Numbered from the stretch's first letter, positions 1-8,878 are shown. The stretch: 37,374 nucleotides of DNA from Candidatus Poribacteria bacterium (GCA_022822085.1 JAJECK010000137.1:1-37374); one strand, 5' to 3'. Notes: generated from the letters alone by a model not told the origin. Translations and numbers: made by a program.

Positions 1-37
1 CGAGCGACATGGGATCAGCATGTCGCGCCGGTTTGCC

Positions 38-487
38 TTACTCCTCTTGAAGCTGGCAAGGGAGTCTTGGGTTCGGACAAATCAATCCTGGTGCTGGTTT
101 CTGTCCCTCATCAAGACAATCTGGGTCTGTTTGTCGTTCACATGGGGGTGGGTTCGCTGTCTGTGTAGCATCAACGAATATTGTAGTACTGAACAGAAGC
201 ACTCCCCACAACAATATGAGAACTGCTGCAGTAGTCCGTCTCTGCTTGTTTTTCTTGCTATGTGGTTTATGATTAACATGTGGGATTCTCTCAACCTGTT
301 CCGTTTCATCGTGCCTGTCCATCTGTTTTAGGGATAACATTCCCCATAACGAGAGAACAAGTGCGGCGATGCTGAGATGGATCGCATACTCCGGTAGAAA
401 GATAACAAAGCATGAGATAGTAGAAAGTCCACCAAATCCAACAAGGTATGCTATATCACTGTTTGTTGTCAATAGTCTATTTTTCAC
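38..487 (-). CDS. Small membrane protein of unknown function
   Basis: I do not recognise this 149-residue protein. It has two closely spaced hydrophobic segments near the N-terminus (roughly residues 12-55), a charged His/Lys/Arg-rich stretch, and a third hydrophobic segment (TAAVLILLWGVLLFSTTIFV). A short Pro/Cys-rich tail follows, with four Cys in about 30 residues, which could lie outside the membrane and form disulfides. The start is taken as GTG at 487 because GGAGG lies 10 nt upstream of it. An in-frame TTG at 526 would put that ribosome site inside the gene. It stands alone on the minus strand, followed upstream by about 480 bp without an intact gene. It could be a chance ORF, but the membrane pattern and ribosome site argue for a real gene. 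Confidence 0.55.
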   Translation of the reverse strand: MKNRLLTTNSDIAYLVGFGGLSTISCFVIFLPEYAIHLSIAALVLSLWGMLSLKQMDRHDETEQVERIPHVNHKPHSKKNKQRRTTAAVLILLWGVLLFSTTIFVDATQTANPPPCERQTDPDCLDEGQKPAPGLICPNPRLPCQLQEE

Positions 488-578
488 AATTATATATCCT
501 CCAATAATATTTGTCAAACATATCAAACTCCTGTTAATCTTATACCATTTCTATTTAAGAAACTGTCATAAAGGAAAC

Positions 579-620
579 CTCCTTAAAGTCCCACTAATAA
601 GGGGGATTTAGGGGGTTCTT
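579..620. repeat. Imperfect inverted repeat of the CCCCCTAAATCCCCC type
   Basis: A C-rich arm (CCTCCTTAAAGTCCC) and a G-rich arm (GGGGGATTTAGGGGG) face each other across a short AT spacer and pair at about 11 of 15 positions. Similar G-run/ATTTA/G-run palindromes are scattered between genes in several phyla. No function is claimed. Confidence 0.4.
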
Positions 621-711
621 CCAATCTTCCAATTAGCAATGAGACATTATTATTTAGAAATGGTATTATATATGTCTTAAACGGAATAAGTTAATACAAA
701 TTGCGGAATTT

Positions 712-745
712 TCTATAATTTCGTGTTTTTTTACGAAAATTATAG
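712..745. repeat. AT-rich stem-loop in the gap before the transposase remnant
   Basis: The arms CTATAATTTCGTG and ACGAAAATTATAG pair with one bulge around a T-rich loop. The rest of 488-970 is very AT-rich and holds no gene that I can support. The hairpin could be a terminator or the end of a decayed mobile element. Confidence 0.4.
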
Positions 746-970
746 ATACTGCACCTGCTGCCATAGTATTGGACATTATCATCATTTATAAGTTAATAAA
801 AAATATAAAAATATGAAACTATATATATCTTATAATGATATAATTTTGTATATTATATGACATAATACGTATGTTTTGTCAAAATAAATTAAACATTATA
901 TAAACTTTTTAATTTAGATTATAGTTAATTTCTGGCATAATAAAGAAAATAATACTTTGGAGATTAACTA

Positions 971-1550
971 ATGTACAAATATGATGAAATAAAAGATAAT
1001 CCGGATAAGTTCCAATAACTAACGGGTTGGACTATAGAAGAATTTTTGGCACTTCTTCCGATTTGGGCAACATATTTTTTAGCGTTTGTCTCTATCAAAA
1101 CACTTGATGGTCAAGAGCGAAAAAAAAAACGGCGTTGGATCACTTATAAAAATAGTCGTTTGTCAAATATGAAAGATAAACTTCTGTTTATCTTGATTTA
1201 TCTATGACACGCCTTGCCCCAAGATGTTCACGGTCCGTTCTTTTATATGTCTCAACCTGAGACATATAAATGGGATACACCTGCTTTCACAGATATTAGA
1301 TCAGGTATTAGATGAACTCGGTGAGGTGCCATCTCGTGAAGCAACTCCTGAGACTTTTGAAAAAGAGCCAGATGTTAAAAGAGACACAACGACACCTGAA
1401 CATTTTTTTCAAGATTGCACAGAGCGTCCGAAAGACCCACAAGTTCAAAGGACTATTATAGTGGCAAAAAGAAACAACACACTGTCAAAAATAATCTGCT
1501 ATTTAATGCTGTGTGCAAAATATTGGTCCTGTCTCCTATGTGCAAATGTC
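971..1550 (+). pseudogene. Decayed DDE transposase (HTH_Tnp_4 / DDE_Tnp_4 type), 3' truncated
   Basis: Reading from the ATG at 971 gives a typical N-terminal helix-turn-helix of this transposase family: LTGWTIEEFLALLPIW, then KLLFILIYL, HGPFFYMSQPETYKW, then HLLSQILDQVLDELGEVPSR. The frame is broken by stops at 1016-1018 (TAA) and 1205-1207 (TGA), by a one-base shift near 1274 just after YKW, and by another near 1450. After the second shift the frame continues as YYSGKKKQHTVKNNLL, the segment leading into the catalytic DDE domain in this family. Homology stops at about 1548, where the repeat element starting near 1551 takes over, so most of the DDE domain is missing. A GGAG lies just upstream of the ATG. 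The element is clearly dead; the family assignment rests on recognised motifs. Confidence 0.8.
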
Positions 1551-1726
1551 TAATAAATCGGTCCTTTGGCGAGGTTAGGAAACCCCGCCAGCAGCGGATG
1601 AAAAAGGCGAGGTTAGGAAACCCCGCCAGCAGCGGATGAAAAAGGCGAGGTTAGGAAACCCCGCCAGCGGAGGAGCGAAACCTACCTCGTACGGATAAAA
1701 AAGACCGAATTAATAAATTAATCTTC
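1551..1726. repeat. Inverted-repeat element B, copy 1, with three tandem heads
   Basis: A 38 bp unit (GGCGAGGTTAGGAAACCCCG...) starts at 1568, 1606 and 1644, the third running into the common body of the family. The whole is bracketed by AATAAATCGGTCC on the left and GACCGAATTAATAAATTAATC on the right, which pair with each other. Other copies are at 10801-10914 and 32891-33011; both have a single head. The left terminal repeat is cut short where it meets the transposase remnant. Confidence 0.8.
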
Positions 1727-1760
1727 GGACGGGACTGAAGGGACCGTGTTCATGCACGAA

Positions 1761-1790
1761 CTATAAAAATATCGTCCGGACGGGACTGAA
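1761..1790. repeat. Short dispersed repeat C, copy 1
   Basis: The core TATAAAnAT..CGTCCGGACGGGACT recurs at 33052-33080 and 35288-35320. It contains the palindrome GTCCGGAC. A half copy (CGGACGGGACTGAAG) ends near 1740. Between here and glnE nothing else is recognisable. Confidence 0.6.
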
Positions 1791-1993
1791 GAGCGTTACT
1801 CGGCTCCTCAGTTCCTTTAGTTTATCTCATGGGTTTTGCTACGCTGGACTTGACCATCGATTTTAACTTTTAGTAAAACACAAAAGCGATAATTCTTAAA
1901 ACTAAATAACCGTGGACATCCATTAATTTGCAATACAAACTATTTTTTGGTAATATAATATCAATCATCATATAAAAAATATTGGGGGAAATG

Positions 1994-4900
1994 ATGAATT
2001 ACGAAGAACTACCACTGCCACAGAGTCAGAGAGAAGAAATTCATCAACTGTTATCTAACTTTACCAACACTCAGGTAGAGTTAGACAGTGACTCCATACT
2101 GCGAAGTCTGTTGGAACTTTGCACTGATGACAAAGAAGTGCAGACCTGTTTTGAAGATATCGTTATCCCTATACTGGCTGCCTGTCTAAATTCACCAAAT
2201 CCAGAAGCGGCATTAAATAATTTTTCGCGTTTTACATCAGTTACTTTTAGTCGGAAATGTGTATATCAACTCTTACGAGATGCCCCTTTTTTGATACCTT
2301 CCGTGGTCCTTAGTTTCGGTGCATCTTCCTATCTGTCCGAAATTATGATTAGGAATCCAATCTATTTCTATGACATCATTGATACAAATGTGATGGGAAC
2401 ACCAAAACTACGCGATGTCATGTATAACGAACTTTCATCATCAATCAATAGATATAGAGATGTCAAGCAGAAATTACGAATCATACGACGATATAAGAGA
2501 CGAGAAAGTCTCCGAATTGCCCTACGGGATCTTCTCCATGAGGCAAATGTTGAGACAACGATATTAGAGTTATCACATTTAGCAGAAGCTGCATTACAAC
2601 ACTGTTATGAAATTGGTTGTAATCAGATAATGAAACCAAAGTTTGGTACTCCCCTGAATGAAGATGGGACTTCTCCCTCTCGTTTTGCTGTAATTGGAAT
2701 GGGGAAACTGGGCGGTTATGAGCTTAATTTCAGTTCAGATATTGATCTTATCTTTGTGTATTCAGATGAAGGAAAAACAGATGAAGGGACTGATAATAGT
2801 GAATATTATACTCGTCTATGTGAGTTTATAATTAAAGCAATGAGCGAAGTAACAGCAGATGGTTATGTGTTCCGTGTGGATATCCGTTTGCGTCCAGAGA
2901 GCAGTGCAGGTGTCATCATCCGTTCAATGGAAAGTTATGAAAGTTACTACGAAGGTTGGGGGGATTTATGGGAACGTCAGGCGTTAATTAAAGCGCGTCC
3001 TGTCGCAGGCGATATCGCCTTCGGGGAAGAATTCATCCGTATGATTCAGCCTTTTGTGTATCAACGTTACTTAGATGGCGTTACACTCAATGAAATAAAA
3101 AACGATATTCGCAATACAAAGACACGGATAGAGGAACGACTTATAGGTGAAAGAATTGACATAGAAAAACATGTAAAACTCGGTCCGGGAGCTATACGGG
3201 ATATTGAGTTTACCGTTCAATGTTTGCAGATGATACATGGTGGAAGAAGTAAGTCTTTATGTTCACAAAACACATTGGAAACACTTACTGCATTGGAGAC
3301 AAACGAGTTTCTTGAGGCTGAGGACGTTCAAATCTTGACTCAATCATATCGTTTCTTACGAAAGGTAGAAAATGCAATCCAGATTGAGTCGGATCAACAA
3401 AGGTATTCAGTTCCAGCGAAATTGGATGAAGCAACACAGCTTGCACGAAGGTTAGGTTATAACGATAATGCGCTTGAATCCTTTCAACAAGATTACCAAA
3501 AACATACATCACAAGTACGTGAAATCTTTGAAAAGGTGATGCATGTTTCCGATCCTGATCAGTTAGATATTGCTGTATTGCTACACCAAGATGACATAGG
3601 TCAGATAGAACAACAACTGGGTAATTTCGGTTTTGAGAATACGCGTGAAGCTCACCGTTTACTACGGCAACTTGCCAACGGCGGTGAAGGCCAGCAGTTT
3701 TCTCCATCTGTCCGGCGGACTTTTTTTAAACTTGCCCCTTCTTTATTGAAGTGTATTAGTGAGGCACCTGATCCGGATATGGCACTCCGCTATTTTGAGG
3801 CATTCGCAGCTAAAGTAGGGGCACGAAGTAGTTACTACACTATGTTCATGGAGAGACAAGGGGCACTTGAAGCTATTACAACAGTCTGTGGATCAAGCCT
3901 TTACTTAGCAGACTTACTGATAACAAGTCCAGAACTATTTGATCTTTTGACAGTGCCTACTTTCACTGAATTTCCCAAAACTCTTGTTCAAAAACAGGAA
4001 GAGGTAAAACAGATACTCAATAACTCAGTTGAATCACAAATTTTGAGTTTACTAAGACGATACAAGAATGATGAGATCTGGCGTATCGCTTTGCGAAATA
4101 TACTCGGAAAAGCTGATCTACCAACGACTACTGAAGAACTCTCCGATTTAGCTGAAGCGATTCTACAGGAGATGTTTCAAAAAGTAGACGGTCAACTTAG
4201 CATAGAACACGGAACACCTATGAATGAAGACGGTTCACCTGTAACTTTTGCAATCATTGCGATGGGGAAATTCGGAGGACGCGAACTCAATTTCAGTTCT
4301 GATTTAGATATCATGTATGTCTACACAGCAGACGGTAAGACAACACACGGAATGCCAAATTCCGAATATTTCTCAATCCTCGGATTAGAGTTAGTGAATC
4401 AACTGGGTGGAAATCACGGTATGAGCATTTATGAACTTGATTTACGACTCCGTCCTTACGGCGCAGGTGGTGCGATCGCATTGCCATTACAAGGCTATCA
4501 GAACTACTACGAAAACTCCGCAGAAATATGGGAACGGCAAGCACTTACACGCGCACGGGTAGTCGCAGGAGATGTTGAAGGATTAGGCAACGATTACATA
4601 GAAATGGCGCATTCATTCTGCTATTCTCACCCTCCATCACCAGAAGATATTGCAGAGATAGTCCATACACGTAAACGAAAAGAGTCTCAAGCAACTCGCA
4701 AATCAAAACCGCGTCGCAGACGTAGTGGCAAAGTTCAGAGAGCAACTGCCAATGTGAAATCTGGGTATGGTGGATTGGTTGACATTGAATTTGCTGTCCA
4801 AACACTTCAACTTATTCACGGTGCTGAGTGTAAATCAGTCCGAGTGCCAAATACACTCACTGCGATTGACAGACTTCATGAAATTGATGTTCTCACACTA

Positions 4901-5143
4901 TCACAACACAAAGGATTATCAGACGCATACCGATACCTACGCCGTGTGGAAAACGCATTGCGGATAGTTCATGACAGGGCACTGGATGCTTTACCAACCA
5001 ATCGTGCGGAATTGAACCAATTATCACGTAGACTTGGATACGAGGAAACCGAAGAAACATCTATCGTAGAGGCATTTATGCAAGATTACGGTCAGTGGAC
5101 TGAAAAAACACGCACCTTATTCAATGAAATCCTTGTCAAATGA
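1994..5143 (+). CDS. glnE: Bifunctional glutamine synthetase adenylyltransferase/deadenylase
   Basis: GlnE attaches AMP to, and removes it from, a Tyr of glutamine synthetase in response to PII. This controls ammonia assimilation in the cytoplasm. The protein has the expected two half-repeats. Each begins with a nucleotidyltransferase motif, GKLGGYELNFSSDIDL near residue 240 and GKFGGRELNFSSDLDI near 760, with both DxD pairs intact. Each ends with a GlnE helical motif (GAIRDIEFTVQCLQ near 400, GGLVDIEFAVQTLQ near 930). At about 1049 residues it is roughly 100 longer than E. coli GlnE. Part of the excess is a strongly basic loop (KSKPRRRRSGK, about residue 905-915) just before the second helical motif. 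The ATG at 1994 is preferred because GGGGGA lies 5 nt upstream; ATG 1991 is possible. No glnA or glnB is nearby. Confidence 0.95.
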   Translation: MNYEELPLPQSQREEIHQLLSNFTNTQVELDSDSILRSLLELCTDDKEVQTCFEDIVIPILAACLNSPNPEAALNNFSRFTSVTFSRKCVYQLLRDAPFLIPSVVLSFGASSYLSEIMIRNPIYFYDIIDTNVMGTPKLRDVMYNELSSSINRYRDVKQKLRIIRRYKRRESLRIALRDLLHEANVETTILELSHLAEAALQHCYEIGCNQIMKPKFGTPLNEDGTSPSRFAVIGMGKLGGYELNFSSDIDLIFVYSDEGKTDEGTDNSEYYTRLCEFIIKAMSEVTADGYVFRVDIRLRPESSAGVIIRSMESYESYYEGWGDLWERQALIKARPVAGDIAFGEEFIRMIQPFVYQRYLDGVTLNEIKNDIRNTKTRIEERLIGERIDIEKHVKLGPGAIRDIEFTVQCLQMIHGGRSKSLCSQNTLETLTALETNEFLEAEDVQILTQSYRFLRKVENAIQIESDQQRYSVPAKLDEATQLARRLGYNDNALESFQQDYQKHTSQVREIFEKVMHVSDPDQLDIAVLLHQDDIGQIEQQLGNFGFENTREAHRLLRQLANGGEGQQFSPSVRRTFFKLAPSLLKCISEAPDPDMALRYFEAFAAKVGARSSYYTMFMERQGALEAITTVCGSSLYLADLLITSPELFDLLTVPTFTEFPKTLVQKQEEVKQILNNSVESQILSLLRRYKNDEIWRIALRNILGKADLPTTTEELSDLAEAILQEMFQKVDGQLSIEHGTPMNEDGSPVTFAIIAMGKFGGRELNFSSDLDIMYVYTADGKTTHGMPNSEYFSILGLELVNQLGGNHGMSIYELDLRLRPYGAGGAIALPLQGYQNYYENSAEIWERQALTRARVVAGDVEGLGNDYIEMAHSFCYSHPPSPEDIAEIVHTRKRKESQATRKSKPRRRRSGKVQRATANVKSGYGGLVDIEFAVQTLQLIHGAECKSVRVPNTLTAIDRLHEIDVLTLSQHKGLSDAYRYLRRVENALRIVHDRALDALPTNRAELNQLSRRLGYEETEETSIVEAFMQDYGQWTEKTRTLFNEILVK

Positions 5144-5187
5144 ATATATTTTATGATATTAGAACAATTTCAACAAAGGAGGTATGA

Positions 5188-6246
5188 ATGGATTCGGATT
5201 CGCTGTCAATTGGTGCTAATTTCCCCAAAAATGTGATTATATGTGTCGGAGATGGAATGGGGTTTGAAGCTGTCAAAGCTGCGAGTTATTACGCATCAGG
5301 TGAAATCGGCACGTTATCTTTTGAACAGTTCCCTTATCAAGCAGAAATTGCAACGTACGCAGCAAATACACCAATGACAGATTCAGCCGCTGCCGCTACT
5401 GCAATGGCAACAGGGCACAAAGTCAACAACGGTGTTATTAGTATGGAAATTCCGGGGAACGGAACACCATTAAAAACGCTATTGGAAATTTCACAAGACC
5501 TTAACAAAAGAACTGGCTTGGTCTCAACTACCTATATAACGCATGCTACACCTGCCGCATTCGGTGCACACAACGCACACCGAAACAACCTTGGTGAAAT
5601 TGCACATGATTACCTACATTCGACACGTCCTAACGTCATTTTGGGAGGTGGTGGAAACGGACTAACCGAAGAACGTGCTGAAGTTGCGGGGTATACTGTT
5701 GTCTCAAATCGTGAAGAGTTACTGAACCTGAAGACTGATACAGAAACGCATGTGTCTGGTCAGTTTGGAGAGACAAATCTTCCGTATATGTTTGATGGCA
5801 GAGATAATCTACCGCATCTCACTGAAATGGCATCAGTTGCTTTGGATATTTTGTTGCAACAGGAAGAAGGATTTTTCCTACTTCTTGAGGGTGGACGTAT
5901 TGATCATGCAGGACATTCTAACGATATTGATCGACAACTATTAGAGACGATTGAGTTTTCTAATGCTATACAAACCGTTTATGATCGCGTATCGGATAAT
6001 GATGATACTATCATATTGGTTACCGCAGACCATGAAACTGGCGGACTTATAGTACACGAGAACACAGGACAAGGAAATGTCCCTGATATATCATGGAGTA
6101 CAGGTGGACATACTGTGAGTAATGTTCCACTCTATGGTTGGGGCAGAAATGCAGAACATGTTGAAGGTGTCATGAACAATACAGATCTGATAAAGATAGT
6201 ATTAGGTAATGGAAACTTCACAGGGCTGCAGCTCAAATTATTATAA
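5188..6246 (+). CDS. Alkaline phosphatase (PhoA/PhoD-type AlkP fold), no signal peptide
   Basis: This is a metal-dependent phosphomonoesterase of the alkaline phosphatase family. All key motifs are present: GDGMG (Asp22, metal), TDSAAAATAMATG with the nucleophile Ser66, HATPAAFGAHNAHR, EGGRIDHAGHSND (metal His and Asp), ADHETGG, and a C-terminal HTVSNVPLYGWG. Length (352 residues) is a little short of the family norm, because the crown and a leader are missing. Family members are normally exported, but this N-terminus (MDSDSLSIGANFPKN) has no hydrophobic stretch, and AAAGGAGG sits 5 nt before this ATG, so the start looks right. It begins 44 bp after glnE and may share its transcript. It is followed by repeat A in a convergent gap. 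Its substrate is unknown. Confidence 0.9.
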   Translation: MDSDSLSIGANFPKNVIICVGDGMGFEAVKAASYYASGEIGTLSFEQFPYQAEIATYAANTPMTDSAAAATAMATGHKVNNGVISMEIPGNGTPLKTLLEISQDLNKRTGLVSTTYITHATPAAFGAHNAHRNNLGEIAHDYLHSTRPNVILGGGGNGLTEERAEVAGYTVVSNREELLNLKTDTETHVSGQFGETNLPYMFDGRDNLPHLTEMASVALDILLQQEEGFFLLLEGGRIDHAGHSNDIDRQLLETIEFSNAIQTVYDRVSDNDDTIILVTADHETGGLIVHENTGQGNVPDISWSTGGHTVSNVPLYGWGRNAEHVEGVMNNTDLIKIVLGNGNFTGLQLKLL

Positions 6247-6342
6247 GATTATGTCGGAAATTCACTTTACACCAGGGAATCCGTTAAATCTACAAGCGGG
6301 AATCAGTTATCATTTTTGATGCGTTCTTTAGAATCGGTATTT

Positions 6343-6452
6343 ACAGTATATCTTATAAATCATAATAGGACACCTTCATCGTCCGGGCGCGGTTACCTCG
6401 TCCCTATAAGAAAGGATTCTTCTAAACGGGCGGGGAGACCCCGCCCCTACAG
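6343..6452. repeat. Repeat A, copy 1: double-hairpin element at a convergent gene end
   Basis: About 105 bp that recur at 36853-36953 with only a few changes and a small indel. The element carries a GAGGT/ACCTC-type palindrome near 6388-6404 and a strong hairpin with arms GGGCGGGG (6428-6435) and CCCCGCCC (6439-6446), followed by CTACAG. Both copies lie between convergent genes, so a two-way terminator role is plausible. Confidence 0.8.
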
Positions 6453-6481
6453 TAATTTATGAGGGACGCTCTAGTTGTTAA

Positions 6482-7099
6482 TCAGCTATGTCTATTACAC
6501 AACATTTTGAGATATTCCGTTGTGTTTTTTTCTGCATTTGTTGGTCTCATTATACCAGACATTACTGCAACACCTGTAGCACCTGCGGACAAACAGTCCC
6601 TGACTCTTACAGGTGTAACACCTCCAAGTGCAAATACCGGTCCATCTACTTGTTTTGCTAACTTATTGAGTTTTTCTATACCAACTCCCGGGCTATTATA
6701 AGTCTGATAAATTGGGCTGTACGTGATGAAATCAGTTCCTTCTGCTTCTCGTTTTTTCGCAGTTTCAACACTGTGTATTGAACATCCAATCAGAATGTCT
6801 TTAACTGTTTTTTCTCGGACTTGAATTACAGAAGTGTCATTATCAGGTAGATGAACACCAGAAGCACCTACATCAACAGCAACCTGCACATTGGTATTGA
6901 TAAACAGGTGTGCATTGTATGTTTCACACAACTGTGAAATAGGTTGTGCTAATTGAAAAAGCGAAATATCATCTAAATCCTTCTCGCGCAACTGGATTGC
7001 TTTGACACCTGCATCCAATATCTCTGAAACAACTGTCAGTAAAGGTTTGGGAGCACATCTGTTCCTATCTGTGATGACATATAGTTTAAAATCAATCAT
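6482..7099 (-). CDS. Thiamine phosphate synthase family protein (ThiE/TenI-like)
   Basis: A 205-residue TIM barrel of the ThiE/TenI superfamily, which acts in thiamine biosynthesis. Visible motifs are QLREKD (residues 37-42), GVHLPDND, a His in GCSIHS, ALGGVTP and GVAVMSGIM. ThiE joins the thiazole and pyrimidine halves of thiamine; TenI is a thiazole tautomerase. Several features lean to TenI: HLP in place of ThiE's HLGQxD, loss of the Mg-binding ND pair (here INTN), no Lys in the loop that is normally T-x-SK (here QTYNSPG), and the ending VAVMSGI. It starts 5 bp after rsmB ends, so the two form an operon. No other thiamine gene and no TPP riboswitch were seen. The family is certain; the exact reaction is not. 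Confidence 0.8.
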   Translation of the reverse strand: MIDFKLYVITDRNRCAPKPLLTVVSEILDAGVKAIQLREKDLDDISLFQLAQPISQLCETYNAHLFINTNVQVAVDVGASGVHLPDNDTSVIQVREKTVKDILIGCSIHSVETAKKREAEGTDFITYSPIYQTYNSPGVGIEKLNKLAKQVDGPVFALGGVTPVRVRDCLSAGATGVAVMSGIMRPTNAEKNTTEYLKMLCNRHS

Positions 7100-7104
7100 T
7101 TTCT

Positions 7105-8475
7105 CTATGATACGCGGCGAAGTCTTGCTGCGAAAGTGCCATCAACTCCGTGTTCATGGGGTAAGGTCTGCAGGAATCCTTCTTTGGTTATAGCGGTCCC
7201 TGGTATATTTGGCAAATAGTTACTGGCATGTTCTATAGTGAACATCGGAAAGTCCTTCATGAACTGATTGACGATTACCTCGTTTTCAGATTGTTCTATT
7301 GAACATGTGCTATAGACCAATATGCCGCCCTTTTTTATGTGTTGGGCAGCATTACACAAAATACGGTATTGCAGTTTAGTTAGGTTATGCAATTGAGCTT
7401 CAGTCTTATTCCATCGGATATCTGGATGTCGTCTGAGTGTGCCAAAACCGGAACATGGTGCATCAATTAGAACAGCATCCGCAGTGTTGATAAAACTGAG
7501 GTCCGCATTTGTAGCATCAATTGTTTTGCTTTCAACATTTTGAACTCCCAGTCGTTGGCAGTTCTCTTTTAGCAATGCAAGTTTCTCCTCAGAAATGTCG
7601 GCGGCGATTATCTTACCTATGTTCTTCATCAGAGTTCCGATATGGGTCGTTTTTCCACCAGGTGCTGCACAGAGATCAACTACCAATTTTGTCTCATCCG
7701 ATAGGAGAAGATATGGAATCAACATAGCACTTTCATCTTGGGCATACACATCCGCACGGCTTAGTATTTCTTTCAGTCTCTTCTGTTTTTTGGGATATGA
7801 TTCAGGAACATTCGTCCCTGTTGATTGGTTTCCTATCAATATCGCTTCAGGAGAGTACTTACCGATTTGCGTTGAGAATCCTTCTGCATTTAAGTCTTCA
7901 CATAGTTTTTCACGATCTGTAATCAGTGTGTTTGTACGAACTGATAGGGTGGCAATTTTATTGCTTGCTTCACAAAATGCCTGTGTCCATTCAATTCCAC
8001 GAGTCTCAATCCACCTTTTTACTAACCAATCAGGATATGATTGGCAAACAGATATATGTTCTATAGGTTGTGTTTTGAGCGGAGGATAGGATAATTCAGT
8101 TTTTTTTCGCTGGATTGAACGTAAAACTGCATTTATAAAACCGGCAGTTTTTTTATTCTTTTTGGATAGTTGGACTGTTTCGAATATGGCGGCATGGGGA
8201 GGAATACCGTCAAGGTGTAATAATTGGAAGGTACCGATTCTGAGTATAGAACGATGTCGGATATCTAACCGAAAGCGAGGATTGACAAAGTGCTTCAACA
8301 CCCAATCCAATTGTTTTTGCCAACGAATGACCCCATAAACAAGGGCATTTGTCAATCGTCGTTCTCTATTGTTTAACTGATATCGGTCAAATGATTTGTC
8401 AACGACAGACGAAATTGACGCATTGGTTTGAGATAGGTCTATCAGACATGCCAATGCGACTTCGCGAGCGTTCAT
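7105..8475 (-). CDS. rsmB: 16S rRNA (cytosine-967-C5)-methyltransferase RsmB
   Basis: RsmB methylates C967 of 16S rRNA using S-adenosylmethionine. The first 140 residues form a NusB-like RNA-binding domain (ALVYGVIRWQKQLDWVLKHF, then INAVLRSIQR). The Rossmann methyltransferase follows with VVDLCAAPGGKTTHIG (motif I), the catalytic pair LIDAPCSGFGTLRRHPD and LVYSTCSIEQSENE, and a C-terminal ARLRR end. Both conserved Cys are present. Length (456) is normal. The ATG at 8475 has only a distant AGAGG upstream. It lies downstream of rpsT on the same strand and 5 bp ahead of the ThiE/TenI gene. Confidence 0.93.
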   Translation of the reverse strand: MNAREVALACLIDLSQTNASISSVVDKSFDRYQLNNRERRLTNALVYGVIRWQKQLDWVLKHFVNPRFRLDIRHRSILRIGTFQLLHLDGIPPHAAIFETVQLSKKNKKTAGFINAVLRSIQRKKTELSYPPLKTQPIEHISVCQSYPDWLVKRWIETRGIEWTQAFCEASNKIATLSVRTNTLITDREKLCEDLNAEGFSTQIGKYSPEAILIGNQSTGTNVPESYPKKQKRLKEILSRADVYAQDESAMLIPYLLLSDETKLVVDLCAAPGGKTTHIGTLMKNIGKIIAADISEEKLALLKENCQRLGVQNVESKTIDATNADLSFINTADAVLIDAPCSGFGTLRRHPDIRWNKTEAQLHNLTKLQYRILCNAAQHIKKGGILVYSTCSIEQSENEVIVNQFMKDFPMFTIEHASNYLPNIPGTAITKEGFLQTLPHEHGVDGTFAARLRRVS

Positions 8476-8532
8476 TATAGGTGTCGACCTCTAAGATGAA
8501 AAATCGGTGTTAGATACGACTCCAACAATATC

Positions 8533-8555
8533 GGGGTTAAAAACCCCTCCTACAA
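8533..8555 (-). repeat. REP-like GTAG hairpin between rpsT and rsmB
   Basis: Read on the minus strand this is TTGTAG-GA followed by the hairpin GGGGTT/AACCCC. It sits after rpsT and could also act as an attenuator or weak terminator, although it lacks a T tract. Confidence 0.55.
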
Positions 8556-8567
8556 TATATGTTCAAA

Positions 8568-8831
8568 TTATGCGGTGAGTGCGTTTAACTTGCGAGCGAT
8601 TCGAGATTTTTGTCGATTGGCTGTGCCTTTTTTGATGACACCTTTACTCGCTGCTCTATCAAGTAAACCCGATGTAACTTTGCACAATTCTTGTGCTGTT
8701 TCAACATCTCCTGCCTGCAATGCTAATTCTGTATTTTTGAGCGAACTTCTGAGTGTAGCCTTACGATGTCTGTTCCGATCGCGTTTTTTCACATCCGCTC
8801 TTGCATGTTTTTTCGCAGATTGTCTATGCAA
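8568..8831 (-). CDS. rpsT: 30S ribosomal protein S20
   Basis: S20 binds 16S rRNA and helps assemble the small subunit. This 87-residue basic protein has the family pattern: QSAKKHARADVKKRDRNRHR at the N-terminus, a middle helix, and KGVIKKGTANRQKSRIARKL near the end. No ATG fits. Translation must start at TTG (8831), with AAAGGAG 10 nt upstream. A UUG start is also known for E. coli rpsT, where it is tied to feedback control of translation. A sigma70-like promoter lies at 8879-8907 (minus). Confidence 0.95.
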   Translation of the reverse strand: MHRQSAKKHARADVKKRDRNRHRKATLRSSLKNTELALQAGDVETAQELCKVTSGLLDRAASKGVIKKGTANRQKSRIARKLNALTA

Positions 8832-8878
8832 AACGTAATATCTCCTTTGATTGATGTTATGTTAAAATACCAGAATTA

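Noticed and set aside
1568-1681. Three tandem 38 bp units as a CRISPR array
   Set aside because: The units follow each other without spacers and form part of a dispersed repeat; no cas genes are present.
3285-3707. Minus-strand frame of 140 codons within glnE
   Set aside because: No domain or ribosome site; glnE is continuous on the other strand.
7100-7110. TPP riboswitch in front of the ThiE/TenI gene
   Set aside because: The gene starts 5 bp after rsmB, leaving no room, and no thi-box sequence was seen upstream of rsmB.
7595-8089. Plus-strand frame of 164 codons within rsmB
   Set aside because: Antisense to conserved methyltransferase motifs, with no family resemblance of its own.
8575-8838. 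Plus-strand frame of 87 codons opposite rpsT
   Set aside because: It is the antisense image of the clearly recognised S20 gene.
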